From the IMG/VR virus record IMGVR_UViG_3300036715_001331, positions 1 through 52,673 of that record: a DNA stretch of 52,673 bases; one strand, given 5' to 3'. The DNA comes from a virus. The stretch's first letter is position 1, and the number at the start of each line of letters is the position of its first letter. The translations under genes were made by a program, and so were the position numbers. This document shows positions 6,881-14,335 of the stretch, one piece after another. Under the pieces are notes generated by a model, which did not search any database, was not told the origin of the DNA, and saw only the letters and a list, made by a program, of their open reading frames with translations.

Positions 6881-7431
6881 GCCCGTTGGTCTCCGAATCC
6901 AAGATGGTAGTTTTCGCGCTCGACGGCCTGGTCGGATTGGGCTTTGGTAAGTACCCGGCTGGTGGCTCCCGCTCCTGCCCTGATCACCTTGGCCTTGAGG
7001 CCGTCAGTGATTTCGAGCAGTCCCTTGAGCACGATGTCTCGCTCGTGTGGGGTTGGCTCTGGCAGGAGGGCGAGTGCTTTGTTCTCGAAGAGGGCCAGTC
7101 CAAGGGCCTGGGCCACCTGCTGCCGGTCGATGGCTTTCTTCTCCCAAAGGATGCGGATTTCCCGCAGTTGGGCTCCGTTGGGAAGTCTGCGGACCTCGCT
7201 GTTTGGCAAAGGTCTAGCTTTGTCATTTGGCGAGGTCCGGAAGGCCAGGGCGATGGCGTCGGCCACCGGCTGGGGCACCTTCCCGTACACGTAGCTGGCC
7301 AGGTGTTCAACCTCGGCCCTGGTGAATATTTTCCGGATGCCGTTTTGCATTGGGATCCCGGCGTCTTGTGCGTGCCGGCGGATGGTGCTTTCTCCCTTTC
7401 CAAAGAAGCCGGCCAAGTCAGAAACGGTCAT
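6877..7431 (-). CDS. HTH DNA-binding regulator, first gene of replication operon
   Basis: A 184-residue protein. Residues about 1-50 form an excisionase/MerR-like helix-turn-helix (MTVSDLAGFFGKGESTIRRH, then QNGIRKIFTRAEVEHL). The rest is helical, with Leu/Ala-rich segments that may mediate oligomerisation. The ATG at 7431 is chosen because AGGAGGAAAC stands just upstream; a longer reading frame extends back into the hairpin leader. It overlaps the initiator gene by ATGA. As the first gene behind promoter 3, it may regulate the replication block, but its target is not known. Confidence 0.8.
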   Translation of the reverse strand: MTVSDLAGFFGKGESTIRRHAQDAGIPMQNGIRKIFTRAEVEHLASYVYGKVPQPVADAIALAFRTSPNDKARPLPNSEVRRLPNGAQLREIRILWEKKAIDRQQVAQALGLALFENKALALLPEPTPHERDIVLKGLLEITDGLKAKVIRAGAGATSRVLTKAQSDQAVERENYHLGFGDQRA

Positions 7432-7450
7432 GGTTTCCTCCTGGAAATAA

Positions 7451-7520
7451 AAAAGGGCTTCGACCTGCCCACCCGCACGCTCGTGAAAGCGTGTCACCCC
7501 GGATGAACAGATCGAAGCCC
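7451..7520 (-). terminator. Hairpin leader or attenuator before the replication operon
   Basis: On the transcribed strand GGGCTTCGA (7512-7520) pairs with TCGAAGCCC (7455-7463). An inner hairpin, CACGCT/AGCGTG, lies at 7476-7493, and a run of U follows the outer stem (7449-7454). The ribosome site of the HTH gene begins a few bases later. A terminator-like fold with a side hairpin between promoter 3 and its first gene suggests attenuation or a small leader RNA. It does not have the arm pattern of a tRNA. Confidence 0.6.
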
Positions 7521-7581
7521 TGAACCGATGTTCGTACCTTCCAACCTTCGGGGGGTGAATCCCGGCGGTCGGTTGATGGTC

Positions 7582-7725
7582 TCAAGATACCGGAGCTCCC
7601 TGGACCAAGTCAACACCCGGAGGGAGGTGGTGCTGGTGGGCCGACCATGCTATCCATGCGGCCGTGAGGACACAGACCGCGCAGAGAATCAGGATCTTGA
7701 TGCCGTGCTTTGTTCCTGGGATCAT
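7582..7725 (-). CDS. Small membrane protein (47 aa)
   Basis: This short gene overlaps the HNH gene's stop by ATGA and encodes one hydrophobic segment (GIKILILCAVCVLTAAWIAW, residues 8-27) with a basic N-terminus and a polar tail. It looks like a single-pass inner-membrane peptide with the N-terminus inside. Function unknown. It is the last gene of the early operon, and its 3' end contains promoter 3. Confidence 0.65.
   Translation of the reverse strand: MIPGTKHGIKILILCAVCVLTAAWIAWSAHQHHLPPGVDLVQGAPVS
7584..7613 (-). promoter_or_regulatory. Candidate sigma70-type promoter 3
   Basis: On the minus strand TTGACT (7608-7613) and TATCTT (7584-7589) are separated by 18 bp, close to the sigma70 consensus TTGACA-17-TATAAT. 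The spacer contains an imperfect palindrome, CCAGGGAGCTCCGG, which could be an operator. It would transcribe the hairpin leader and the replication/modification genes from 7431 downward. Confidence 0.6.
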
Positions 7726-8090
7726 GGCGCCTTTCCTGTCCCGTGCTGCTCGGCGAGCTCCCGGTAGAAGTCTTCCATGCGCAGGTCGAAGCCCTGGGCC
7801 AGCTGGTCGTGGATCCGGTGTGCCAGGGTGTGGGCCGACATCGGTTGCATCCCAAGGTTCATGGCGCTGTTGCAGGGCTCGACCTGGCAGACCGGCGCAA
7901 GGTTGTAGGGATGGTTGATGACGTCCAAGCCCCAGCGGACGATGTTCCCTTTGGTCTTGGCGATGCGGTGGGCCAGCTGCGGTGTGCCGTGCTCCCGAAG
8001 GTATCCTCTGCAGTGGAGGCACTTCCAGTCGGCGGCCTCGAAGAGCTCTTGTCGGCGCTCGTTCGCGTCGTGCTTCTGGCGGGCGTTCAT
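7722..8090 (-). CDS. HNH-type endonuclease-like protein
   Basis: The 122-residue protein contains CLHCRGYL (Cys24/Cys27), a later AHRIAKTKG, NHPYNLAPVC and CNSAMN. Paired cysteines around a His...Asn...(His) core are the zinc-stabilised HNH (beta-beta-alpha metal) nuclease pattern. Many tailed phages encode such an HNH protein near their packaging or recombination genes. Here it sits at the end of the early operon, away from the terminase. Whether it cuts DNA in packaging, recombination or host takeover is not evident. Confidence 0.75.
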   Translation of the reverse strand: MNARQKHDANERRQELFEAADWKCLHCRGYLREHGTPQLAHRIAKTKGNIVRWGLDVINHPYNLAPVCQVEPCNSAMNLGMQPMSAHTLAHRIHDQLAQGFDLRMEDFYRELAEQHGTGKAP

Positions 8091-8419
8091 AGCTGCCCGT
8101 CCTTCCTGGAAAACACTTTCACGAGGTGCCTGGCCACGGCTAGATCTGCTTCATTCCAGATCCGGCCACCCCATCGGCAGAAGTGGATTTCTTCGGCGAC
8201 ACGCTCTACTTCGGTTGCCTTGAAAATCCCAAGGGGTGGTGTCCATCCAAGCGCCATCAGGCCCTTCCGGATGGCTTCTTCCTTGAGGTCGACGATTTCC
8301 TTGTAGTGGTTCACCATCTTGTCGTTCATCGTCTCGAGCACGTCGAAGGAGAGCGTCTGTTCCTGGGGGTCAATGCTGGGGGTGATGGTTGTCTTTCCGA
8401 TGAATGTTTCTCCGCTCAA
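8087..8419 (-). CDS. Hypothetical protein, early operon
   Basis: A 110-residue protein with a beta-rich N-terminus (GETFIGKTTITPSI) and helical C-terminal half. I prefer a TTG start at 8419 because it overlaps the previous stop as TTGA and has GGGAGGGTGG in front. An upstream ATG at 8446 lacks a visible ribosome site. No family recognised. Confidence 0.65.
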   Translation of the reverse strand: MSGETFIGKTTITPSIDPQEQTLSFDVLETMNDKMVNHYKEIVDLKEEAIRKGLMALGWTPPLGIFKATEVERVAEEIHFCRWGGRIWNEADLAVARHLVKVFSRKDGQL

Positions 8420-8613
8420 GGCACCACCCTCCCGAACATCAGGCATCCGCTGACGCTGGCGAGGGAGTCCAGTTTGATTTGGACGCCGGGCGCCTCCAGA
8501 CCGGTCACCTGAACCGGCGCCAGATTTCCTCCCAAGAACACCTCGTCGGTTGGTCGAATGAATCCATCGTCGAGGATCCGGCCCAGCCTGGTGTGGAGTT
8601 CCTGGGCGGTCAT
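8416..8613 (-). CDS. Small hypothetical protein, early operon
   Basis: A 65-residue protein with an N-terminal helix (MTAQELHTRLGRILDDG) and a short beta-rich C-terminus. The ATG at 8613 overlaps the upstream stop (ATGA). No recognisable domain. Confidence 0.7.
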   Translation of the reverse strand: MTAQELHTRLGRILDDGFIRPTDEVFLGGNLAPVQVTGLEAPGVQIKLDSLASVSGCLMFGRVVP

Positions 8614-9062
8614 GATTCTCTCCCCGGACGCATGACGGCTTCGCGGGCCTCTTCCCAGCCCTCGTCTCGAATGCTGATGTTCAGGGGGTGCACAGTAGCC
8701 TCCGAGATGATCAGGTGGTCCTGCTTGATCTGTGGCAGGTTCCCCAGGATTTCGGCGACGGTGATGGTTTTCTTGGCTGCGACAATGACCTCGCGCTTTC
8801 GCTTGAGGAGCCAATCAAGGAACGATGCCGGCGGAATCGGGACCACCGTGGAGATGACCAAGTCGTGCTCGGTGACGACCCGCTGCATGAACCAAGCCTC
8901 GAGTCGGTGGACTAACTCGTCCCTGAAGTCATCCTCGGTTGTTGTCCGTTTTTCAATTTTCAGCATTGCAACGGCTCGGCTTTCCCTTAGTTGTGAGACG
9001 AGTGTTTTTGTTTCAAAAACGAAGGACACCAAGTTGCCTTCGATGCTGGTCTGTGGTTTCAT
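8610..9062 (-). CDS. Hypothetical protein, early operon
   Basis: The 150-residue protein is of mixed composition: a beta-rich N-terminus, an amphipathic helix (DFRDELVHRLEAWFMQRV), a Pro-Pro turn and a basic helix (WLLKRKREVIVAAKK). It is coupled to both neighbours by ATGA. No known family or catalytic motif is visible. The basic helix may contact nucleic acid, but that is only a guess. Confidence 0.75.
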   Translation of the reverse strand: MKPQTSIEGNLVSFVFETKTLVSQLRESRAVAMLKIEKRTTTEDDFRDELVHRLEAWFMQRVVTEHDLVISTVVPIPPASFLDWLLKRKREVIVAAKKTITVAEILGNLPQIKQDHLIISEATVHPLNISIRDEGWEEAREAVMRPGRES

Positions 9063-9775
9063 TTGCCTTTCCCCTCCTCGAGAATTTTCTTGAAATCTTC
9101 CCGCAGTTGCAGGAATTCGTCGATGTCGGTCTTGAGCAGTCCGCCCTCGGTGATCTGGTCGATCTTGCGTTTCACCCAGGGCGAGAACTCTTTCGTGTCG
9201 AGGTAGCTGGTGGTTCTCCAGACCTCGACCCGGTAGGTGTTCCCGTCGCCCACCGGCTCTTTGCGCTTCACCTTGCCGAGCTCGACCTCCACCCCGCGGG
9301 TGAACCCGAACACGTCGTCTTTGGGGACGAAGTAGGCGGTCTTGACGGCGTAGGTTTCGAGCTCGTCTTCGTGGATCTCGGCCGGCGTCACGATCTGCCC
9401 TGGCGTCTTCTTGGACCAGTACCCGGACCGGTAGGCTGGCGTGCCGTTGATCCAGTTGGCTTCGATCTCGAGGAGCTTCCACCACAGGGCGGTGGCGTTG
9501 ATGCTGCGCTTCCTGAAGTGGATGGTCAGGTCGAGCTCGAGCTCCACCAGGGTGTCGGCGTAGTTCGGCGCCGGCCCGCGGGCTCCGGACGCCCGGTGCT
9601 TCTCGACGGCCTTGTTGTAGAGTCCTGCCTGGCGCTTGATCAGGATCGCCAGCTGCTCGCCGAGGCGGGCGCGGTACTCGTCGCCGACCTGAAGCAGGAG
9701 CAGGCCGTTGCCTTTCGGAATTCCCAGCTTCAGGTTGGTGAACGGGTTGAACGTCGATCTGGCCTTGATTCTCAT
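9059..9775 (-). CDS. Hypothetical phage protein, possible recombination-associated
   Basis: This 238-residue protein has no motif I can assign with confidence. It is charged, with a central helical region (ARLGEQLAILIKRQAGLYNK) and a beta-rich second half, ending in a Glu/Lys-rich helix. The ATG at 9775 overlaps the stop of the ASCH-like gene by ATGA; longer frames upstream are out-of-frame Arg-rich text. It lies in a run of coupled early genes upstream of HNH and downstream of Exo/ERF. Confidence 0.8.
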   Translation of the reverse strand: MRIKARSTFNPFTNLKLGIPKGNGLLLLQVGDEYRARLGEQLAILIKRQAGLYNKAVEKHRASGARGPAPNYADTLVELELDLTIHFRKRSINATALWWKLLEIEANWINGTPAYRSGYWSKKTPGQIVTPAEIHEDELETYAVKTAYFVPKDDVFGFTRGVEVELGKVKRKEPVGDGNTYRVEVWRTTSYLDTKEFSPWVKRKIDQITEGGLLKTDIDEFLQLREDFKKILEEGKGK

Positions 9776-10353
9776 GGCTGGACCACCTTGAAGCTGACGA
9801 CCTGGACCCAGGGGTTTTTCTGCCAGCTGCCGGGGCCGTTGATCGACTCCCAAAGCATCACGTAGGCGTCGACCCGGGAGAGCGTCTCCATCTGCTTCTC
9901 GCTCAGGTTCTCCATGGCCCAGGTGTAGACCCCTTCCTGGCGGGCGTCGTCGTCGGTGATGTCCCAGAGACGTTCGATCCTCTCGGGCTCGGTACGCTCG
10001 AGGAGGATCCGGCTTTCTTTTCTCGGCATGAAGATCGACGGCTTCCAGCATCCTTCGTATGCATCCCCGGTGTGGCTGGCCCTGTAAATCGTCGGGGCTC
10101 GCTTGGTGATGTCGTAGGCGTCCAGGACCGGGCAGAAGGTTTCCTTAACCCACAGGCGGTCTCCTGGCGGGCCGAATTTGAAGCTCTGAAGAAGCCAGGA
10201 CCTATTTCCGGGGTCTCGCACGTAGCTGTCGGTCCATCTGCCGTCGAACAGCCCTAAGCCTCCAGGTTTTGCGAGGCGCCTGGTCTGCGTCTTGTGTCCG
10301 GCCAGAATCGCCCGGACCATGGGGCCGGAAAAAAGGATGGGGTGTTCTTTCAC
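9772..10353 (-). CDS. ASCH/PUA-like domain phage protein
   Basis: A 193-residue protein beginning PILFSGPMVRAILAGHKTQT followed by RR, then GDRLWVKETF, and IFMPRKESRI further on. This pattern is typical of a widespread phage family that reads as an ASCH (PUA-fold) domain, thought to bind RNA or modified nucleotides. The conserved KTQTRR and WVKETF blocks are present and length is usual for the family. The biological role in phages is not settled. ATGA-coupled to both neighbours. Confidence 0.75.
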   Translation of the reverse strand: MKEHPILFSGPMVRAILAGHKTQTRRLAKPGGLGLFDGRWTDSYVRDPGNRSWLLQSFKFGPPGDRLWVKETFCPVLDAYDITKRAPTIYRASHTGDAYEGCWKPSIFMPRKESRILLERTEPERIERLWDITDDDARQEGVYTWAMENLSEKQMETLSRVDAYVMLWESINGPGSWQKNPWVQVVSFKVVQP

Positions 10354-10559
10354 TGGATTCCCCTCCTAGCGCCCGGCGCCGAGTACATGGCGATCCGCTC
10401 GGTCTTGATGAAGGCCCCGTGCGTTTCCTGAACGCCGGCGAGCGTGAACGTCTGGGCTCCGCCGACCAGGGTGGGGTGAGGCCGGCTGATGACGGCCGGG
10501 GGCGGGTCGTCGACCTCCCCGTGGTAGGTGTTTCCTTCGATCGTAAATTGTGCTTTCAC
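10350..10559 (-). CDS. Small hypothetical protein, GTG start
   Basis: This 69-residue protein starts with GTG at 10559, which overlaps the previous stop as GTGA. It is beta-rich (KAQFTIEGNTYHGEV; GGAQTFTLAGVQ) with a basic end. No family is recognised. Confidence 0.65.
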   Translation of the reverse strand: MKAQFTIEGNTYHGEVDDPPPAVISRPHPTLVGGAQTFTLAGVQETHGAFIKTERIAMYSAPGARRGIQ

Positions 10560-10858
10560 TTCAGTGCCCTCCTCTTCAAAAAGTCGATCAGGGCCTGGGC
10601 GTCGCCCATCATGTATCGGTCGCCGACCCTCCACTTGTTCACGGTGGGCCAGAAGTCAATCGCCGGGTACCCGCGGTGGCGCACCAGAACCACGTCGCCG
10701 GCGTTCTGGAACTTGAACGGCAGCGTGGAGGCGCGAAGGACCGAGAGGTTGGCTTCCTTCCGGTCGGCGTGCTTTTTCTGCTCGTCCTGGCGGATTTCTC
10801 GGTACATCTCGGTGGTCTCGTTCAGGCCATTCCGGCGCCGGTCGTATCCGTGGCTCAC
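10556..10858 (-). CDS. Hypothetical protein, early operon
   Basis: A 100-residue protein with a highly charged N-terminal helix (about residues 10-40) followed by a small beta region (AGDVVLVRHRGYPAIDFW) and a basic C-terminal helix. Starts with ATGA overlap behind the exonuclease gene, so translation is likely coupled to it. No known domain. Confidence 0.75.
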   Translation of the reverse strand: MSHGYDRRRNGLNETTEMYREIRQDEQKKHADRKEANLSVLRASTLPFKFQNAGDVVLVRHRGYPAIDFWPTVNKWRVGDRYMMGDAQALIDFLKRRALK

Positions 10859-11511
10859 GCCTTCCTCCCCAGGTCCACGTAGGTGGCCCTTTCGAGCTTG
10901 GCGATGGTGGCTTCGACGTCCTCGAGGAACCGGACCACACCGTCTTTGATGATCCGGATGGTGGATTCGTCGCGCCAGACCCGCTTGATGTACAGGCGCT
11001 GGGCCTCAGGCAGTCTCGGGTGGAAGCTCACGAAGTCGCACCACTCCAGGGCGGCACACTCCATGAGGGCCTGCATCTGCAGGTAGTACCCGCGAGGGAC
11101 GGCGCCGGTCAGCACGTACTTGGCGTGGGTGGCCAGGAGCGGGCACTTGCCCTCGAGGCCACCGCGGATCTCCGGCATCACGCCGTCCGGGCTCACTCCG
11201 AACCCGGCCAGCGTCGGGTGGTCGATGAATCCGACCTCCTGGACCAGGACGTCCTGGCGTTCCTCGTAGAGGCTCCGCATCACCGGCTCGCGTTCCTTCC
11301 CGTCTCGGATGGCCTGGTTGACGAACCCTTCGGGGGTCGGCTCGCCGGTCATGCGCTCGGAGACGATCTCGTAGAGGTAGTTCTGATAGCTCGCGGTGGT
11401 CGTCGCCATCAGGACGTCCTCGATCCTGCTGCCGGTGGCTTTGCCGGAGCGGATCCGCTTCCACTCGTCGGTGCCCTGGACGATGTCGGTGTGCCAGTTG
11501 GGGCGGGTCAT
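10855..11511 (-). CDS. YqaJ/lambda-Exo-like recombination exonuclease
   Basis: The 218-residue protein fits the YqaJ viral recombinase family (PD-(D/E)XK fold): the N-terminal QGTDEWKRIRSGKATGSRI, the metal-site GVSPDG (Asp109), and GLEGKCP (Glu120, Lys122) where the family usually has E-x-K. Length is typical of lambda-type exonucleases. Such enzymes resect double-stranded ends 5' to 3', and an annealing protein then pairs the exposed strands. The ERF-type gene just upstream is the expected partner, so this phage probably recombines by a two-component single-strand-annealing system. Confidence 0.88.
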   Translation of the reverse strand: MTRPNWHTDIVQGTDEWKRIRSGKATGSRIEDVLMATTTASYQNYLYEIVSERMTGEPTPEGFVNQAIRDGKEREPVMRSLYEERQDVLVQEVGFIDHPTLAGFGVSPDGVMPEIRGGLEGKCPLLATHAKYVLTGAVPRGYYLQMQALMECAALEWCDFVSFHPRLPEAQRLYIKRVWRDESTIRIIKDGVVRFLEDVEATIAKLERATYVDLGRKA

Positions 11512-11600
11512 CGGTTGGACTCGGTCTGAATCACGGGATCCATGATCAGCTGTTCGGACCTGCGGTTCTGCTTTGAAATCTCGACCTTGAAAATGTTCAC
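11508..11600 (-). CDS. Tiny ORF bridging ERF and exonuclease genes (30 aa)
   Basis: A 30-codon frame starts with GTG overlapping the ERF stop (GTGA) and ends in TGA overlapping the exonuclease start (ATGA). GGAGG lies just upstream. The peptide is polar and basic (VNIFKVEISKQNRRSEQ). It may be a real micro-protein, or mainly a device that keeps ribosomes coupled between the two recombination genes. Confidence 0.5.
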   Translation of the reverse strand: MNIFKVEISKQNRRSEQLIMDPVIQTESNR

Positions 11601-12475
11601 AGGCGGCCTCCGCTGATTTCCTTCAGGCGCTGATTTTTGACCGTGACGATCACCTTGCGGTCCTCGTCGCTCTTGTCCTTGACCGCGGTCATGTAGGCCA
11701 TCTTGAGCTCCTCCTGGTTTTTGGCCTCGCGGATCAGGCTGATTTCGTTGGAGAGTCGGACGCCGACCTCGAAGGTCAGGGACCGGGCGTCGTCGTCCTG
11801 GTCTTCCATCACCATCCCGAAGCCGGCGGTCATGGCGTAGCGGTGGCCGTAGCTCTGCAGGCTGGCCGCCTTCTGGGCGCCGTTCATCAGCGGGGCGCTG
11901 GCGCTCCCCTCGGGCAGGTCCACGTAGGTGGTCCGGGTGTGGCCCCAGCCGGTGATGTCGATGTAGTACCGCATCACCTTCCTGGCGTCGAGGTATTCCT
12001 CGCGGAAGGAGTAGCTGAACCCGTGATCGGCGATCGCCCGGCCGTTGGTCTGGACCATGGCCTCGATCGGGGCGTAGTCGTACAGGTCCCGGCCCTTGTC
12101 GTTGTCCCTGGCCGTCTTGATCCTGGGGACCGGTTTGAAGTCGCCCTGCATCAGGGCAAAGTTCCGGTCAAAGTCGAGCTTGGCCTGGCGGGCCTCTTCG
12201 CGGTCCCGGAGGTCCATGAACTTCTCCAGGGTGGGCAGGTCGGCTCCCCTCTCAACCAGGGTTGCCAGCATCGTGGCACCGCTGGTGCGGTCGGGCATCG
12301 GCATGATCGGCATCGACCGGACGGCGACCTCGCGCTCAGCCTGCTCGGCGATCGCCCGGTTGCGCTCCGGATCCAGCCCCCTGCCCAGGTCGCTGAAAAG
12401 GTCCGGCCCGCGGGCCTGGTCGAGGTCGACGACCTCGGGCTGCTGGTCGGTGCCAGCTTCGTTCAAATCGGACAT
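11597..12475 (-). CDS. ERF-family single-strand annealing protein
   Basis: A 292-residue protein with the core of ERF-type recombinases: DYAPIEAMVQTNGRAIADHG, then a GFSYSF/DITGWGHTR region, and KAASLQSYGHRYAMTAGFGM with VMEDQDDDA. The block around Y-x-x-R-Y-A/M and the acidic stretch is conserved in ERF/Sak proteins, which form rings and anneal single strands. It has an acidic N-terminal extension that includes ARGPDLFSDLG. It pairs with the YqaJ-like exonuclease downstream. AAAGGAGGG precedes the ATG. Confidence 0.8.
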   Translation of the reverse strand: MSDLNEAGTDQQPEVVDLDQARGPDLFSDLGRGLDPERNRAIAEQAEREVAVRSMPIMPMPDRTSGATMLATLVERGADLPTLEKFMDLRDREEARQAKLDFDRNFALMQGDFKPVPRIKTARDNDKGRDLYDYAPIEAMVQTNGRAIADHGFSYSFREEYLDARKVMRYYIDITGWGHTRTTYVDLPEGSASAPLMNGAQKAASLQSYGHRYAMTAGFGMVMEDQDDDARSLTFEVGVRLSNEISLIREAKNQEELKMAYMTAVKDKSDEDRKVIVTVKNQRLKEISGGRL

Positions 12476-12531
12476 CTTGTGTCCCTCCTTTCTCTCGGCA
12501 GTGTAACCCTTTGTCGCTTTGTTTGCAACAG

Positions 12532-12705
12532 TCAGACATTTTGTTTAGGCATGGGCTGAACCCGAGACGACTTGAGCAGGCGGGACTCCTCTCTGCCCTG
12601 ACCGGTGTCTCGGCAGACCTCAGTCAGGTCGCGGATCGTGCGGACGAAGCGCCAGCCGTCCTCGGGCGGTCGGTCGTCAAGAATCACGGGGGCGTCGTAT
12701 TCCAT
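12532..12705 (-). CDS. Small hypothetical protein after terminator-like hairpin
   Basis: A 57-residue acidic-then-basic protein (MEYDAPVILDDRPPEDGW ... RVQPMPKQNV). The ATG at 12705 is chosen because GGAGGACACC stands directly before it; an ATG four codons earlier is less well placed. The ribosome site follows the T-run of a hairpin at 12716-12744. No domain recognised. Confidence 0.65.
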   Translation of the reverse strand: MEYDAPVILDDRPPEDGWRFVRTIRDLTEVCRDTGQGREESRLLKSSRVQPMPKQNV

Positions 12706-12715
12706 GGTGTCCTCC

Positions 12716-12744
12716 AAAAAAAGGCCCCGGGGGTTACCCGGGGC
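12716..12744 (-). terminator. Intrinsic terminator within the early operon
   Basis: On the transcribed strand GCCCCGGG (12737-12744) pairs with CCCGGGGC (12724-12731) across a five-base loop. Seven T then follow, after one intervening C (12716-12722). It stands directly behind the stop of the coiled-coil gene. It should reduce, not necessarily stop, transcription into ERF/Exo. Confidence 0.75.
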
Positions 12745-12750
12745 TGGTTG

Positions 12751-13794
12751 CTACTTCAGTTCCCTGCGGGCACTGTCGACCATTTCGGTGAACGTGAACC
12801 GGAACGACTTCACGGCCTGTGCCAGCGCCTTGTCGGCGATCTCGGGGGGGGTGGCCATGAAGGCTTCCAGGGCCGTCAGCCACCTGGCGATCTTTTCCTT
12901 GTCGGGCGCCAGTGCCGCCAGCCGGTCGGCCTCCGCCTTTCGCTGGGCTTCCTCGGCGTCGGCCCGGGCCTGGGCGTCGATCTTGGCCTGGGTTGCTTCC
13001 TTCTCCCGGCGGAGCTTGTCGGCCTCGGCTTGAGCGTCGTCGGCGATCTTCTGCAGACGGGCTTTTTCGGCCTTGTCGGCTTCCTCCTGGATCCGGCGCT
13101 GGCTGGCTTCGAGTTCGGCCTTCTGGGCGTCGATCCGGCGCTGCTCGGCTTCCTGTTCCTGGCGCTGGTTCTCGAGGCGTTCGGCTTCCTTCCGGTTGGC
13201 CTCGGCCAGTTCCCGGGCCTCGCGCTCTTCCCGTTCCTTCCGCTCGGCCTCCGCCCGCCGGCCGGCTTCCATGATCTTGAAGTCGGCCTCGGCCTTGGCG
13301 AGCCGGTCGGCGAACATGGCCGGGGTGTCCTGGGCGACCTCGTAGGGGTTGCCGTTCCACTCGAAGGCTCGCAGCTGGGCCAGGAGGCCGTCGACCCGGT
13401 CCTGCTCGGCCTTGGCTTTGGCGTCCTCGATGGCCTGGCGGTCGGCGAGGTACTTCTCTTCCTTGGCCTTCGAGATTCCCTCGATGGTCTGAAGCCGGCC
13501 GACGATCTCGTCTTCTTTGGCCTTGACCTTCCGCTGGTACTCGAGGGCGTCCGCCCGAAGCGCCTTCATGACCTCCGTGGTCTTGGTCCGGATCGGGACG
13601 ATGTCCAGACGGTGCCGGCGGACTTTCTCGTACCCTTCCTTGTCCTCGGGGCCGGCGATCTCCAGGGCGCGGGCCGAGGCCTCGAGCTCGGTGAGAACCT
13701 TCTCGGTGACGTTGACCTTCACCAGGGCGGTGACGATCGGATCCGGCGGGGCGTCCTGGAGCTCCTGGGGAGTCTCTTCGTTCTCGTTTGCCAT
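12751..13794 (-). CDS. Large coiled-coil phage protein, early region
   Basis: The 347-residue protein has an N-terminal helical region (about 20-150) and then a long Glu/Lys/Arg/Ala-rich coiled coil (about 165-310; AEAERKEREEREARELAEAN). A short C-terminal domain follows (DKEKIARWLTALEAFMATPP). Proteins of this build often sit beside phage recombination genes and may organise the annealing protein or bind DNA ends; that is inference from position. It starts behind AAAGGAGGGAAAC and ends just before a terminator, so it is the best candidate for high expression in this operon. Confidence 0.8.
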   Translation of the reverse strand: MANENEETPQELQDAPPDPIVTALVKVNVTEKVLTELEASARALEIAGPEDKEGYEKVRRHRLDIVPIRTKTTEVMKALRADALEYQRKVKAKEDEIVGRLQTIEGISKAKEEKYLADRQAIEDAKAKAEQDRVDGLLAQLRAFEWNGNPYEVAQDTPAMFADRLAKAEADFKIMEAGRRAEAERKEREEREARELAEANRKEAERLENQRQEQEAEQRRIDAQKAELEASQRRIQEEADKAEKARLQKIADDAQAEADKLRREKEATQAKIDAQARADAEEAQRKAEADRLAALAPDKEKIARWLTALEAFMATPPEIADKALAQAVKSFRFTFTEMVDSARRELK

Positions 13795-13816
13795 GTTTCC
13801 CTCCTTTTGGGTTTGG

Positions 13817-13972
13817 CTACTTCGTTTCGTTCTGGTCGGGCTGCTTGAGGTGTTCCGGCGAAAGGTCGGCGCAGACCGCCACTTTCCCGCAAACCTCGCA
13901 CGGCCCACAGCTGGCGCCAAGGTCCACCTTCCATCGATGTTTCTCCGGAAGGCATTCCCTGCAGATGAACAC
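13817..13972 (-). CDS. Small zinc-ribbon-like protein (51 aa)
   Basis: A 52-codon frame starts at GTG (13972), just after the TAG of the upstream gene. It has ICRECLPEKH, then CGPCEVCGKVAVC: six cysteines at 4, 7, 22, 25, 28 and 34, arranged as CxxC pairs suited to zinc binding. It fills the gap between two clear genes. Small CxxC proteins of this type are common in phages; binding partner unknown. Confidence 0.65.
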   Translation of the reverse strand: MFICRECLPEKHRWKVDLGASCGPCEVCGKVAVCADLSPEHLKQPDQNETK

Positions 13973-13975
13973 CGC

Positions 13976-14266
13976 CTAGCCCTTTTTCTTCGGCCGGCCG
14001 CCGGCGCCCATGCTGAGGAGGCCGTTCCGGGCGTTCCGGTCGGCGATCCTCTTGGCGACCGCGGGGTCCCGGCGGGCCTTCCGAATCTCGGCGGCGTGCA
14101 GGAGGACCTGGTCCTCGTAATCCAGCAGGTCGCTGGGGCTGTCGAAGAACCCGAACCCGCCCGGCACCCGCTTCATGGCGTGGTAGCTGGGTCCCTCGAA
14201 CCGTTGCAGGGCTTCGTACTCTTGCTCTTCCTTCGGGACGTCCCTGGGGATGCTGACAATCGTCAT
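13976..14266 (-). CDS. Hypothetical basic protein, early operon
   Basis: A 96-residue protein with an acidic N-terminal half (KEEQEYEALQRFEGP) and a strongly basic C-terminus (ARRDPAVAKRIADRNARN ... GGRPKKKG). The basic tail suggests nucleic-acid contact. AAAGGAGCAAGG precedes the ATG. The roughly 70 bases between it and the upstream gene hold a GC-rich inverted repeat (AGCCGGGT/ACCCGGC) without a T-run. No family recognised. Confidence 0.75.
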   Translation of the reverse strand: MTIVSIPRDVPKEEQEYEALQRFEGPSYHAMKRVPGGFGFFDSPSDLLDYEDQVLLHAAEIRKARRDPAVAKRIADRNARNGLLSMGAGGRPKKKG

Positions 14267-14335
14267 TCCTTGCTCCTTTCGCTTTCGCGGACCCGATTCC
14301 AGGCCGGGTTTCGGCCGGGCGCGACCCGGCTCTCA

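Noticed and set aside
7451-7520. Hairpin region considered as a tRNA
   Set aside because: No D, anticodon and T arms, no GGTTCGA-type T loop in place, and the outer stem ends in a U run as in a terminator.
9059-10051. Long version of the 238-aa gene starting at 10,051
   Set aside because: The first 92 codons are Arg-rich text overlapping the ASCH-like gene; ATG at 9775 has the usual ATGA overlap.
12734-13360. Second minus-strand frame within the coiled-coil gene
   Set aside because: Unlike the methylase and spanin loci, this frame is only Arg/Gly/Pro repeats caused by the repetitive codons of the coiled coil.
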